From contig JAIRNN010000120.1 in NCBI GenBank assembly GCA_031257995.1, forward strand, positions 1 to 20,549: DNA of 20,549 bases. The letters run 5' to 3'. The notes beneath the pieces are model-generated. The model was not told the DNA's origin. It made no database searches and was given only the letters and a program-made list of their open reading frames with translations. Positions within the stretch are counted from its first letter, which is position 1. Each line of letters begins with the position of its first letter. This DNA is from Spirochaetaceae bacterium (GTDB lineage: Bacteria > Spirochaetota > Spirochaetia > Treponematales > Breznakiellaceae). The translations under genes were made by a program, and so were the position numbers. Below, in pieces: positions 14,604-20,549 of the stretch.

Positions 14604-15773
14604 TCAATCTCCTTGCTCCACGATTTTTTTCACCTCGTTGCCGAAGCCTTTTTTCATCACCAGCGCCTTGCCGTTTTTGATAACGACGCACAAATCCTCC
14701 ACCCCGCAAAGCACCACCGGCACATCCGAATAGACGAAATTGTTTTTAGACGAAACGGAAGAAACAACCGAAACTCCCGCCGCGAGACCGGAAGCCGCCT
14801 CTCCGTATTTTGCGAGGGAATCCCACGTTCCCGCATCGTTCCAGTCGAAGGCGGCTTTCACCATAACCACACTACCGCTCTTTTCGCTCACCGCATAATC
14901 AATGGAAACCGATGGCGTATTCCGATACGCCGCCTCGACAGCCGCCGAATCGCGCAGCGCGCTTATCCCGCCGATAGTTTCCCATGTTAAAACACCTAAA
15001 TCAACGTCAAAAGCGCGAAACACATCCGGGGCGTACTGCGCCAGTTCCCGCAGATAAAAATCGGGCCGGAACCCGTACAGCCCCGAATTCCAATACCATT
15101 TCCCCGACAAGACATATTCTTTCGCGGTCTTTTCGTCCGGCTTTTCCTTAAAATGCGCAACCTTCGCCGTGTTCTTATCGCCGCCCCCAAGTAAAGCCCC
15201 TGCGGGGCCCGCCGCTTCTATGTAACCGAATCCGGTCTCAGGAGAACGGGGCGGAATCCCGAACACCACAATATTCTGTTCCATCGAACAAGCGGCGGCA
15301 GTCTCGGCATCTCGCACAAAGTTTTCCGTATCGGTGATGATGTGATCGCTGGGCAGAACCAGCAGATTGGGCGTATCCCCGGCGGCACTCCCCGCCTCTT
15401 TCGATGCCCTTTTCGATGCCCTTTTCAAAAGATAGTTCGAGACCAGCGCGACAGCCGGCGCGGTGTTTTTCCCGCACGGCTCCCCGATAATCACGATTTT
15501 TTCGAGCGGTATTTTTGGGCCGCCCGCCGCACTATTTGCCGCGCCGTTTTCTGCCAGTGCCCGCATCTCATGGACTGCCAAATCCACCCACCGTTTCCGG
15601 GTAATGATGATGATTTTTCCGGGAACATCCAGCAAAGACGCGCGCAGTGCCGTCTCCTGCAAAAAACTCCTCCCGCCAAAAAGCCGCATAAACTGCTTGG
15701 GCCGCTCCGCCGTGGAAGCCGGCCATAACCGCTCCCCAACCCCGCCCGCAAGAATAAGAACATCACTAAACAA
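14604..15773 (-). CDS. manC: Mannose-1-phosphate guanylyltransferase
   Basis: Makes GDP-mannose from mannose 1-phosphate and GTP for cell-surface glycans. The N-terminus has the full signature L-A-G-G-V-G-E-R-L-W-P (8-18) and R-P-K-Q-F (24-28). L-P-S-D-H lies mid-protein, F-K-E-K-P-D-E and W-N-S-G-L-Y/F follow, and D-W-N-D-A-G-T-W ends the core. The 389-residue length corresponds to the single-domain form without the phosphomannose isomerase cupin. The start is TTG (15771-15773), supported by GGAG 6 nt upstream and a good promoter. A 12-bp direct duplication at about 15399-15424 repeats K-R-A-S in frame. Translation ends 82 nt before the downstream methyltransferase start, so the two may be co-transcribed. 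Confidence 0.92.
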   Translation of the reverse strand: MFSDVLILAGGVGERLWPASTAERPKQFMRLFGGRSFLQETALRASLLDVPGKIIIITRKRWVDLAVHEMRALAENGAANSAAGGPKIPLEKIVIIGEPCGKNTAPAVALVSNYLLKRASKRASKEAGSAAGDTPNLLVLPSDHIITDTENFVRDAETAAACSMEQNIVVFGIPPRSPETGFGYIEAAGPAGALLGGGDKNTAKVAHFKEKPDEKTAKEYVLSGKWYWNSGLYGFRPDFYLRELAQYAPDVFRAFDVDLGVLTWETIGGISALRDSAAVEAAYRNTPSVSIDYAVSEKSGSVVMVKAAFDWNDAGTWDSLAKYGEAASGLAAGVSVVSSVSSKNNFVYSDVPVVLCGVEDLCVVIKNGKALVMKKGFGNEVKKIVEQGD

Positions 15774-15798
15774 TCAAATCTCCCACCATCATAGGTAA

Positions 15799-15828
15799 AG
15801 TGTACGTGTAAATGCCCCCGTATGTCAA
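15799..15828 (-). promoter_or_regulatory. Promoter of manC
   Basis: On the minus strand TTGACA (15823-15828), 18-bp spacer, TACACT (15799-15804), 25 nt before the TTG start, with GGGAG between. The 114 bp from 15829 to the transposon relic at 15943 show nothing else I can name. Confidence 0.65.
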
Positions 15829-15942
15829 CAGAGACAGCCGAATAGAGCGGAACGGACTGAACGGATGTATGCGGATTCTCCAGTCATTGCTTGGCCGACA
15901 TAATTTCGACACCATTGTCTAGTATAATCAAGCAGTCGTATT

Positions 15943-16570
15943 GTCTCACGTTAAATCTGACTGAAGGCAACTGGGATCTCAAGTGAGCCTGTTTCAAAAC
16001 CCCTTGAAAAGGTAGAAAAGGAGGGGGAAGTCTCCCCCTTCGCTCCAGCCCTGCGGGCTTATGCTATCCCCCTCTGCGTGGGTTTTCCACCCCCGCAACG
16101 CCCCCGGCGCAATGTTTGGCTTGATCTTGTGCTGGTTTTGGAACAGGCTCAAGTAAAAATCTGACCATAGCAAGGTTACAATCAACCCTTAAAAACCTGA
16201 TTTTTGGGAGTACTATGGGGTTGACTATGAACAGCAACAAGCTTTGGCGGACATAACCGGGCCGCGTTACCGCATGGCAAAAAAAGGAAAAAACTGCTAT
16301 CCTGAACGAGTTTTGCATGAACACCGGCTGCAACCAGAAATAGACAATCGGATTCTGAAAAGCCTCCCTGTGAGCGAGGAACTTAAGCAGCGGCTTCGGG
16401 AGAAAAAGGCCGGGATCAATGTTCTTAAACTCCAAAGAGACTTGGACGCGGCTCTTGAAAATCCATGCCGTTTCGTTCACTATTCTCCGGGAGCCCCTGA
16501 CTGCCCAAAGGCATGGTCAAGTTTTACCTTAAAATTTCATAAGCCTTTCGATCAAATTTTTACGTGAGAC
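15943..16570 (+). mobile_element. Internally deleted integrase-type transposon relic
   Basis: The outer ends are inverted repeats: left GTCTCACGTTAAATCTGA, right (minus strand) GTCTCACGTAAAAATTTGA. Each is followed by a second shared motif, left TAAAAATCTGACCATAG and right TAAAACTTGACCATG. Inside, pieces of an integrase-core transposase can be read in shifted frames: Q-A-L-A-D-I-T-G-P-R-Y-R then A-I-L-N-E-F-C-M-N-T-G-C-N-Q-K (about 16282-16335). These join directly to a V-S-E-E-L-K-Q-R-L-R-E-K-K-A-G-I-N tail (about 16368-16420) that normally ends such proteins. The whole catalytic centre is missing. The family name is not certain from sequence alone. A MITE sits near its left end. Confidence 0.65.
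15985..16150. mobile_element. 166-bp MITE with target duplication (dispersed repeat copy E)
   Basis: Terminal inverted repeats of 17 bp: GAGCCTGTTTCAAAACC at 15985-16001 and its complement with one mismatch at 16134-16150. They are flanked on both sides by AAGT (15981-15984 and 16151-16154), a 4-bp target-site duplication. The interior is the dispersed GC-rich repeat in minus orientation, with the hairpin AGGGGGA-AGTC-TCCCCCT (16022-16039), CTTCGCTCCAGCC, ATGCTATCCCCCTCTGCG and CCCGCAACGCCCCC. It shows that at least some copies of that repeat family move as a unit. Confidence 0.8.
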
Positions 16571-16630
16571 TTCACGTACCGCGCATTTCTATTGCGTCTT
16601 GACAAGATTTGGAATAACGCCCGTGATGTC

Positions 16631-16659
16631 TTGCAGCCGCCCCGGCAGAACATTATAAT
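16631..16659 (+). promoter_or_regulatory. Promoter of the SH3-like lipoprotein / DUF445 pair
   Basis: TTGCAG (16631-16636), 17-bp spacer, TATAAT (16654-16659). The ATG follows 8 nt after the -10 box, so the predicted transcript has almost no 5' leader. It begins just outside the right end of the transposon relic. Confidence 0.7.
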
Positions 16660-16667
16660 GGAAGATA

Positions 16668-17084
16668 ATGTTTCGAGTGTTTGCTGTTGCGCTGATGTTG
16701 GGCCTTCTTGCCGTTTCGTGCCGGAAAAAGTCGGCTGACGAGGCGCTTTCGCCGCCTGAGACACCGCTTTTTCTGAAAGAGGGAGTCGGGTATGGCGTGG
16801 TTAATGCCTCGTTTGCCAATGTTCGGGGGGAGCCTCACGCCGCCGCCGTTTCGACCGGGCTTATCCGCAAGGGGAGTGTTGTCGTGGTTATTGAGCGGCG
16901 GGCTGTTCCGGTTGCGGAAGATCCAAACGGGGCGATGCAGTTTTGGGCGTTTGTCGAGACTCAGGTTGCAAGAGACGAAGTTGCGGGAACGAGGCTGGTT
17001 GCGGGATGGCTGCTGGAGGACAGCATGGATTTTTACGCGAGTCTGCCTAAGGCGGAGACGGCTTCCACGCTGATGACGCGATGA
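16668..17084 (+). CDS. Putative lipoprotein with SH3-like domain
   Basis: 138 residues. A short signal peptide ends in L-A-V-S-C (C18), followed by basic R-K-K, a typical lipidation site, so the protein should be membrane-anchored in the periplasm. Residues about 42-125 follow the bacterial SH3 pattern: G-V-V-N-A-S-F-A-N-V-R-G-E-P, a G-L-I-R-K-G-S-V-V-V-V-I-E turn, W-A-F-V, and G-W-L near the end. Such domains bind peptidoglycan or protein partners; which one is unknown here. Its last codons overlap the next gene by ATGA (17081-17084), implying translational coupling with the DUF445 membrane protein and perhaps a shared envelope role. Confidence 0.75.
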   Translation: MFRVFAVALMLGLLAVSCRKKSADEALSPPETPLFLKEGVGYGVVNASFANVRGEPHAAAVSTGLIRKGSVVVVIERRAVPVAEDPNGAMQFWAFVETQVARDEVAGTRLVAGWLLEDSMDFYASLPKAETASTLMTR

Positions 17085-17899
17085 AAGCGTTGCTTCTCTG
17101 GCTTGTTCCACCATTTGTCGGCGCGGTGATTGGTTTTTTGACGAATGTGCTCGCGATCAAGATGCTGTTCAGGCCGTTACGCGCCTATCACATGGGCCCG
17201 TTCCGGCTGCCGTTTACGCCCGGCATTTTTCCCCGCGAACGGTCGGCACTGGCAAAAAGCATCGGGGCTATGGTTGCCCGCGAGCTTCTGACCCCTGAGA
17301 TCATCCGCGAACGCCTTGAACGGGACGACGTGAAACAGCTCTTGAAGGAAGGCGCGGCGAAGCTGACGGAAAAAGTTGACGACAACTATCTCGCACTGTG
17401 CGCGTCCCTCATCGAATTTTTGAAAAAACCGGAAATGCGCCGTGAGCTTGAGGCGTTTGGGCAGAAGTTTTTGACCGGGGTGTTGCGGAAGCTGAATCCG
17501 GTACAGCGACTGTTTGTTTCTTTCGCTAGTTATGACCAAACGCTGTCGGAGAAGATGCCAGAAATCATTGACGATCTGATCAAAAATCTTACCCGGTTGC
17601 TTGAAAGCGACCCTGTCCGTGTGAGTCTCCTCGTGTTTATCGCGACTTATCTCGGATCGGAGTCCAACACGGAAAAATTCGTCGTGGTGGTAAACGGCGC
17701 GATTCCCGGCGTGATGCAGAGGCTCGATGTGGCTGGTCTGGTGGAGGCTCGGATCAACACGCTGCCGATGGAACGAGTCGAGCGGATCGTTCTCGACGTG
17801 ATGGCGGACAAGTTCAAGTGGATCGACATTTTCGGGGCAATCCTCGGTTTTCTCATCGGGATTTTTCAGGCGGCATTCTCATTTCTCGTTAATCGATGA
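17081..17899 (+). CDS. DUF445 family membrane protein
   Basis: 272 residues matching the DUF445 (YheB/YjiN-like) pattern. An N-terminal membrane helix contains P-P-F-V-G-A-V-I-G-F-L-T-N-V-L-A-I-K-M-L-F-R-P, the best conserved block of the family. Then come P-F-T-P-G-I-F-P-R-E-R and L-A-K-S-I-G-A-M-V, a long helical charged region, and a C-terminal membrane helix (I-F-G-A-I-L-G-F-L-I-G-I-F-Q-A). Function is not established; envelope or sporulation-linked roles have been suggested for relatives. Translation is coupled to the preceding lipoprotein by a 4-nt overlap. It ends in TGA directly followed by TAG. Confidence 0.85.
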   Translation: MKALLLWLVPPFVGAVIGFLTNVLAIKMLFRPLRAYHMGPFRLPFTPGIFPRERSALAKSIGAMVARELLTPEIIRERLERDDVKQLLKEGAAKLTEKVDDNYLALCASLIEFLKKPEMRRELEAFGQKFLTGVLRKLNPVQRLFVSFASYDQTLSEKMPEIIDDLIKNLTRLLESDPVRVSLLVFIATYLGSESNTEKFVVVVNGAIPGVMQRLDVAGLVEARINTLPMERVERIVLDVMADKFKWIDIFGAILGFLIGIFQAAFSFLVNR

Positions 17900-18222
17900 T
17901 AGAGTGCTTCTCCTTAAGGAAATACAGAGCGGGGGATGCCCAATGCCGCGTGCGAAACGTTGAGCACATTTTGGCATTTCCGCAACACAGCGTGGGCCCA
18001 AAAATGTTCCACCACAGATAAATGCGACAGGCCCCGTCTCCCCTCGCCCTGCGGTCACGCTACCCGTTTGCGCCCACAAAACCATACGGCGCATGGTTTT
18101 GTGGGCGCACGCCAAGCACCCATGGACGGACGCATCACCGAGTGCGCCCTGGCCCGAAAGTCCAAAACAGGATGTTGAGGGCTGTAGAGTTCCGCCCCCG
18201 CAACGCCCCCCGGCATCAATCA
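17897..18222 (-). repeat. Dispersed GC-rich repeats, copy F
   Basis: Starts directly at the DUF445 stop. It has GTGCTTCTCC, GCGGGGGATGCCCAATGCC and GCGAAACGTTGAGC (second repeat type, as at 12500), then AGATAAATGCGACAGGCCCC, GTCTCCCCTCGCCCTGCGG (first type, as in copy D), the long hairpin at 18069-18109, and CCCCGCAACGCCCCC at the far end. No gene is visible in it. Confidence 0.75.
18069..18109. other. Perfect 17-bp inverted repeat
   Basis: TGCGCCCACAAAACCAT and its exact complement are separated by 7 nt (ACGGCGC). It lies inside repeat copy F and is absent from the other copies. There is no T-run, so a terminator is unlikely. A recent insertion end, a cruciform site or part of a small RNA are possible. 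Confidence 0.8.
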
Positions 18223-18237
18223 CGGCCTTACCTCAGA

Positions 18238-18320
18238 AAACCGCAGATGAACACAGATTCTTCACCCCGGACTTCTCTTAATCTGCGTTCATCTGTAACA
18301 TCTGTGTGTATCTGCGGTTT
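18238..18320. repeat. Palindromic intergenic repeat (CAGATGAACACAGAT type)
   Basis: The arms AAACCGCAGATGAACACAGAT (18238-18258) and its complement at 18300-18320 match at 19 of 21 positions. They enclose TTCACCCC and TCTTAATCTGCGTTCATCTG, the latter itself related to the arms. A degraded relative lies at 2828-2950. The type is widespread between genes in many bacteria. Confidence 0.75.
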
Positions 18321-18334
18321 CCCGTAATTTATCC

Positions 18335-18623
18335 TTAAAACTCGTGTTTAGGTAAATACGTATCAATCTGTGGCAAACGAAAATTCTGACTTCGGAGCAT
18401 ATCGATAATCGTGTGAATATCATCTAAAAAACCGCCCTCGTGTGCAGTTATCGATAAATATCTGCACGTCAGTCGGGTTGAGATCAGTCATTTCCGGCAT
18501 GGTAAGGGTAATTTCCATACGGTTAATGTACCGCATCAGGCAGCAGAAACGCAAGCGCCTCCGTGCTTTTGCGTTTATCCATTGAAGCTGTTCCAAAACC
18601 GGCATAGGGTCAAGCTCAAACAT
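18335..18623 (-). pseudogene. Small decayed gene of unknown family
   Basis: From ATG 18623 the frame reads M-F-E-L-D-P-M-P-V-L ... R-R-L-R-F-C-C-L-M-R-Y and N-P-T-D-V-Q-I-F-I-D-N-C, then stops at 18420. A one-base shift near 18435-18445 restores a frame reading E-G-G-F-L-D-D-I-H-T-I-I-D-M-L to a TAA at 18335-18337. Joined, it gives a soluble helical domain of about 95 residues. Upstream lies repeat copy G, so the real 5' end may be lost. I do not recognise the family. Confidence 0.45.
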
Positions 18624-18644
18624 CGCGCCGGGGGCGGGCTCGCC

Positions 18645-18891
18645 GGGGTCCTATTGCGCTATCCGGAGTGAAGCATTTTTTTGGGCCCACACCGTGCCGC
18701 TGGAATGGTAGAAACGCGCCTAGCAACCGTTGTGCCCATTGCGCGCACGGCAACGGGCGCCGTAGAGGGGGGTAGCGTAAGACCAAACGGAGGGAGATGC
18801 GGACGTGCCTTTAGGCGTGGACGTATCGACCGGAATGCGTGTCTGGAGCGAGGGGGAGACTTCCCCCTATTTCTATTTTCTTAAGAGAACA
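18645..18891 (+). repeat. Dispersed GC-rich repeat, copy G
   Basis: It first carries, inverted, the second repeat type (GGCCCACACCGTGCCGC, complement of a block in copy D). Then comes the first type in the same orientation as copy A: GAGGGGGGTAGCGTAAGACC, CGGAGGGAGATGCGGACG, GCCTTTAGGCG, CGACCGGA, and the hairpin AGGGGGA-GACT-TCCCCCT at 18851-18868. Its right flank, TTCTTAAGAGAAC, matches the flank of copy C. Nothing else is visible before the FKBP promoter. Confidence 0.75.
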
Positions 18892-18949
18892 ACCATAGAC
18901 AACGTATTTCGCCCACCACCCGGAATTGCCGCCTCTCTATTATGAACAC

Positions 18950-18978
18950 TTGCTTTTTTCAGATTTTCGTTCTATACT
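18950..18978 (+). promoter_or_regulatory. Promoter of the FKBP gene
   Basis: TTGCTT (18950-18955), 17-bp spacer, TATACT (18973-18978). The ATG starts 6 nt after the -10 box, so the expected start of transcription falls on the start codon. Confidence 0.65.
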
Positions 18979-18984
18979 GAAAGA

Positions 18985-19770
18985 ATGAATAAAAGAACGA
19001 TTTTCGTTGCGGTGTTATTGCCGCTTGTTGTTGCCGTTGTTTGGACTGAGGGTAAGGTTGACAAAAGGAACGAGCCCAAGGCTGATGTGAGCTATGCGTT
19101 TGGCATGGTGTTGGGATACGATCTCAAAGAGACCGGCATTAAGATTGATTACGATCATTTTGGGGAAGGTCTGCGAGCGGCCATGGAAGGAGAGGAGACG
19201 AAGCTTCCCTTTGACGAGGCGGTGGAATTGATACAGGCAGCGTTTATCGCGATGCAACAGGCGAAGATGGCGGAAGACCTCGAAAGAGGCAGAGAATTTC
19301 TCAAAGATAATGCGGCGCGGGACGGTGTACAGGTAACGGAAAGCGGTTTGCAGTACTTGGTTATCGAGGAAGGCGCCGGAGAAAGGCCCACAGAGACCGA
19401 TGTTGTCCGGGTGCATTATGCGGGGACGTTGATTGATGGGACGGTTTTTGACAGTTCTCTGGCAAGGGGTGTTCCGTCCGAAATTCCGCTTGATGCGGTG
19501 CTTCCGGGCTGGACGGAGGGGCTTCAGTTGATGAATGTCGGGGGCCGCTACACGTTGTATGTGCCATCCGAGCTGGGTTACGGCGAATGGGGCGCGGGCG
19601 ATGTCGTTCCGCCTAATTCCGTGTTGATTTTTGATATTGAGCTTTTGGACATTGTGCGTGAGGACGAAGCCGCCGACGGTGTGGAAACCGGCGAAACGTC
19701 ATTACCGGAAGGCGATGCGGACAGGGAAAACGGCGAAACGGAAGAAGTCACCGAGTATGAAGAGGAGTGA
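18985..19770 (+). CDS. FKBP-type peptidyl-prolyl cis-trans isomerase, exported
   Basis: Catalyses proline isomerisation to help fold envelope proteins. The first 22 residues are a signal peptide or anchor (basic M-N-K-R then a long hydrophobic run) without a lipobox Cys, so the product is periplasmic or anchored. Residues about 30-110 are the helical dimerisation domain of FkpA/Mip proteins (S-Y-A-F-G-M-V-L-G, then A-M-E-G). Residues 115-225 are the FKBP domain: S-G-L-Q-Y-L-V, V-R-V-H-Y-A-G-T-L-I-D-G-T-V-F-D-S-S, W-T-E-G-L-Q-L-M, G-Y-G, and P-P-N-S-V-L-I-F-D-I-E-L. All the family's drug-pocket aromatic positions look present. The C-terminal 35 residues are an acidic Glu/Thr-rich tail not usual for the family. 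The Nudix gene follows closely (15-24 nt). Confidence 0.92.
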   Translation: MNKRTIFVAVLLPLVVAVVWTEGKVDKRNEPKADVSYAFGMVLGYDLKETGIKIDYDHFGEGLRAAMEGEETKLPFDEAVELIQAAFIAMQQAKMAEDLERGREFLKDNAARDGVQVTESGLQYLVIEEGAGERPTETDVVRVHYAGTLIDGTVFDSSLARGVPSEIPLDAVLPGWTEGLQLMNVGGRYTLYVPSELGYGEWGAGDVVPPNSVLIFDIELLDIVREDEAADGVETGETSLPEGDADRENGETEEVTEYEEE

Positions 19771-19785
19771 TCCCGTTCCCAAACG

Positions 19786-20310
19786 GTGAACTCAATGTTT
19801 ACCTATTGTCCCTCTTGCGCGGGCAAAAATATTTCGTTTAACGAAAAGAACCGTTTTTTCTGTCCCGATTGCGGTTTTTTGTACTATCATAACACGGCGG
19901 CGGCAAGCGGCCTCGTGATCGCCACGAGGAACGGCCTCCTTTTTCTGATACGGGGTTCCGAGCCCGCATGCGGCAAACTCGACTTGCCCGGCGGCTTTGT
20001 CGATCCCGGTGAAGGTCTCATCGAAGGGTTGCGCCGTGAATGCCGGGAGGAACTCGGCTGGGATTGCGGCGAAAACCTTGCCTTGTTTGCTTCGTTTCCC
20101 AACGTGTATCCCTACAAAGGCATAAACTACAATACCTGCGATATGTTCTTTAGTGTTGACGCGCCCGAATTAACCGAACAAGACCTTACGTTGCAGACGG
20201 GCGAGATCGGCGGGTGCCGCTTTATCCGGGAAGATAAACTCTGTTTGGACGACCTTGCCTTTTCATCGACGGTGCGGGCGGTCAAAGCCTTTCTGACAAG
20301 AAAACACTGA
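19786..20310 (+). CDS. Nudix hydrolase with N-terminal zinc ribbon
   Basis: Hydrolyses a nucleoside diphosphate linked to another moiety; NADH pyrophosphatase-like substrates are likely given the zinc ribbon. C-P-S-C and C-P-D-C near residues 8-11 and 26-29 form a four-Cys zinc ribbon. The Nudix box is complete: G-F-V-D-P-G-E-G-L-I-E-G-L-R-R-E-C-R-E-E-L-G (about 68-89), with all catalytic Glu residues in place. The length (about 171-174 aa) is shorter than NudC because the N-terminal domain before the ribbon is missing, as in many small zinc-ribbon Nudix proteins. The start is uncertain: GTG at 19786 or ATG at 19795; neither has a strong ribosome site. It probably depends on the FKBP transcript. 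Confidence 0.88.
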   Translation: MNSMFTYCPSCAGKNISFNEKNRFFCPDCGFLYYHNTAAASGLVIATRNGLLFLIRGSEPACGKLDLPGGFVDPGEGLIEGLRRECREELGWDCGENLALFASFPNVYPYKGINYNTCDMFFSVDAPELTEQDLTLQTGEIGGCRFIREDKLCLDDLAFSSTVRAVKAFLTRKH

Positions 20311-20381
20311 TGTAATCCCGCTCATCATCCGCCGTTCCCCGTATTTCCCCGTTTTAGTGCCTCCCCTTTTAAGACATTAGA

Positions 20382-20414
20382 CTTGTTTAACAACCCGGTT
20401 GGTTGTCTCACAAG
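20382..20414. other. Two-stage hairpin in the right-hand tail
   Basis: CTTGT / ACAAG outside and ACAACC / GGTTGT inside, with a 3x3 internal loop and a CGGTT apical loop. There is no T-run. It lies 72 bp after the Nudix stop and may be an element end or a processed RNA structure. The rest of 20311-20448 shows nothing I can name. Confidence 0.5.
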
Positions 20415-20448
20415 CCTTGCGGTTTTTCAGGTTAAACCCTAACTCCGC

Positions 20449-20549
20449 TTAAAATAGGTAGTCTAGCTTCAATTTTTGAAAGAGTTTTCTAAGTTTTACC
20501 GTAGTTTCGCTTAGGCGCCATTCACCTCGTATTTTCATTTGGTAAATGG
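20449..20549 (-). CDS. Possible 3' end of a gene entering from the right edge
   Basis: An open frame runs from the window edge to TAA at 20449-20451, about 33 codons. It reads M-K-I-R-G-E-W-R-L-S-E-T-T-V-K-L-R-K-L-F from an internal ATG at 20538. The composition is protein-like, but it is too short to identify and could be chance. Confidence 0.25.
   Translation of the reverse strand, partial: IYQMKIRGEWRLSETTVKLRKLFQKLKLDYLF

Noticed and set aside
14223..14990. 255-codon plus-strand frame across the manC-methyltransferase junction
   Set aside because: It spans the ends of two well-supported minus-strand genes and has no motif of its own.
1..20549. tRNA or rRNA genes
   Set aside because: I saw no cloverleaf-like segment with a GTTCRA loop and no conserved ribosomal RNA stretch. 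This was by eye only.

Overview
The window (20.5 kb) looks like a GC-moderate spirochaete chromosome, most likely a Treponema relative. This is inferred, not proven. The main pointers are a fused CTP:2-aminoethylphosphonate cytidylyltransferase / 2-aminoethylphosphonate transaminase (an architecture described from Treponema denticola), a beta-helix surface-protein remnant of a type common in treponemes, several lipoproteins with short spirochaete-like lipoboxes, and many decayed mobile elements.

Layout. Positions 1-2712 (minus strand): the N-terminal part of an IS5-like transposase running off the left edge, a lipoprotein whose 5' end runs into a 12-unit GC-rich tandem array, and an orphan YejB-type ABC permease. 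Positions 3007-4404 (plus): a threefold repeated promoter-like unit in front of a beta-helix surface lipoprotein gene that carries a nonsense codon and a frameshift. Positions 4825-12451 (minus): a phosphonate gene set read in the order pepM, (restriction-modification debris), ppd, a condensation-domain acyltransferase, and the pntC-AEPT fusion. Together PEP mutase, phosphonopyruvate decarboxylase and AEP transaminase make 2-aminoethylphosphonate (AEP) from PEP. PntC then activates it as CMP-AEP, presumably for transfer to a surface lipid or glycan. The acyltransferase-like protein is the unexplained member. The set is interrupted by an intact SRA-like/Mrr-type nuclease gene lying between two fragments of a C5 cytosine methyltransferase.

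Positions 12945-15773 (minus): a methyltransferase fused to a nuclease-like and an Ig-like domain, then mannose-1-phosphate guanylyltransferase, which supplies GDP-mannose for surface glycans. Positions 15943-16570: an internally deleted transposon relic with a 166-bp MITE nested inside it. Positions 16668-20310 (plus): an SH3-like lipoprotein translationally coupled to a DUF445 membrane protein, about 1 kb of repeats with a small pseudogene, an FKBP-type peptidyl-prolyl isomerase and a zinc-ribbon Nudix hydrolase.

Three patterns cut across the annotation. First, a mosaic family of GC-rich dispersed repeats, several with the same AGGGGGA-4 nt-TCCCCCT hairpin, fills most intergenic gaps and has altered the ends of neighbouring genes. 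Second, several genes have a -10 box ending only 6-9 nt before the ATG, which predicts leaderless mRNAs. Third, many loci are decaying (at least five pseudogenes or fragments), consistent with a genome shaped by transposition.
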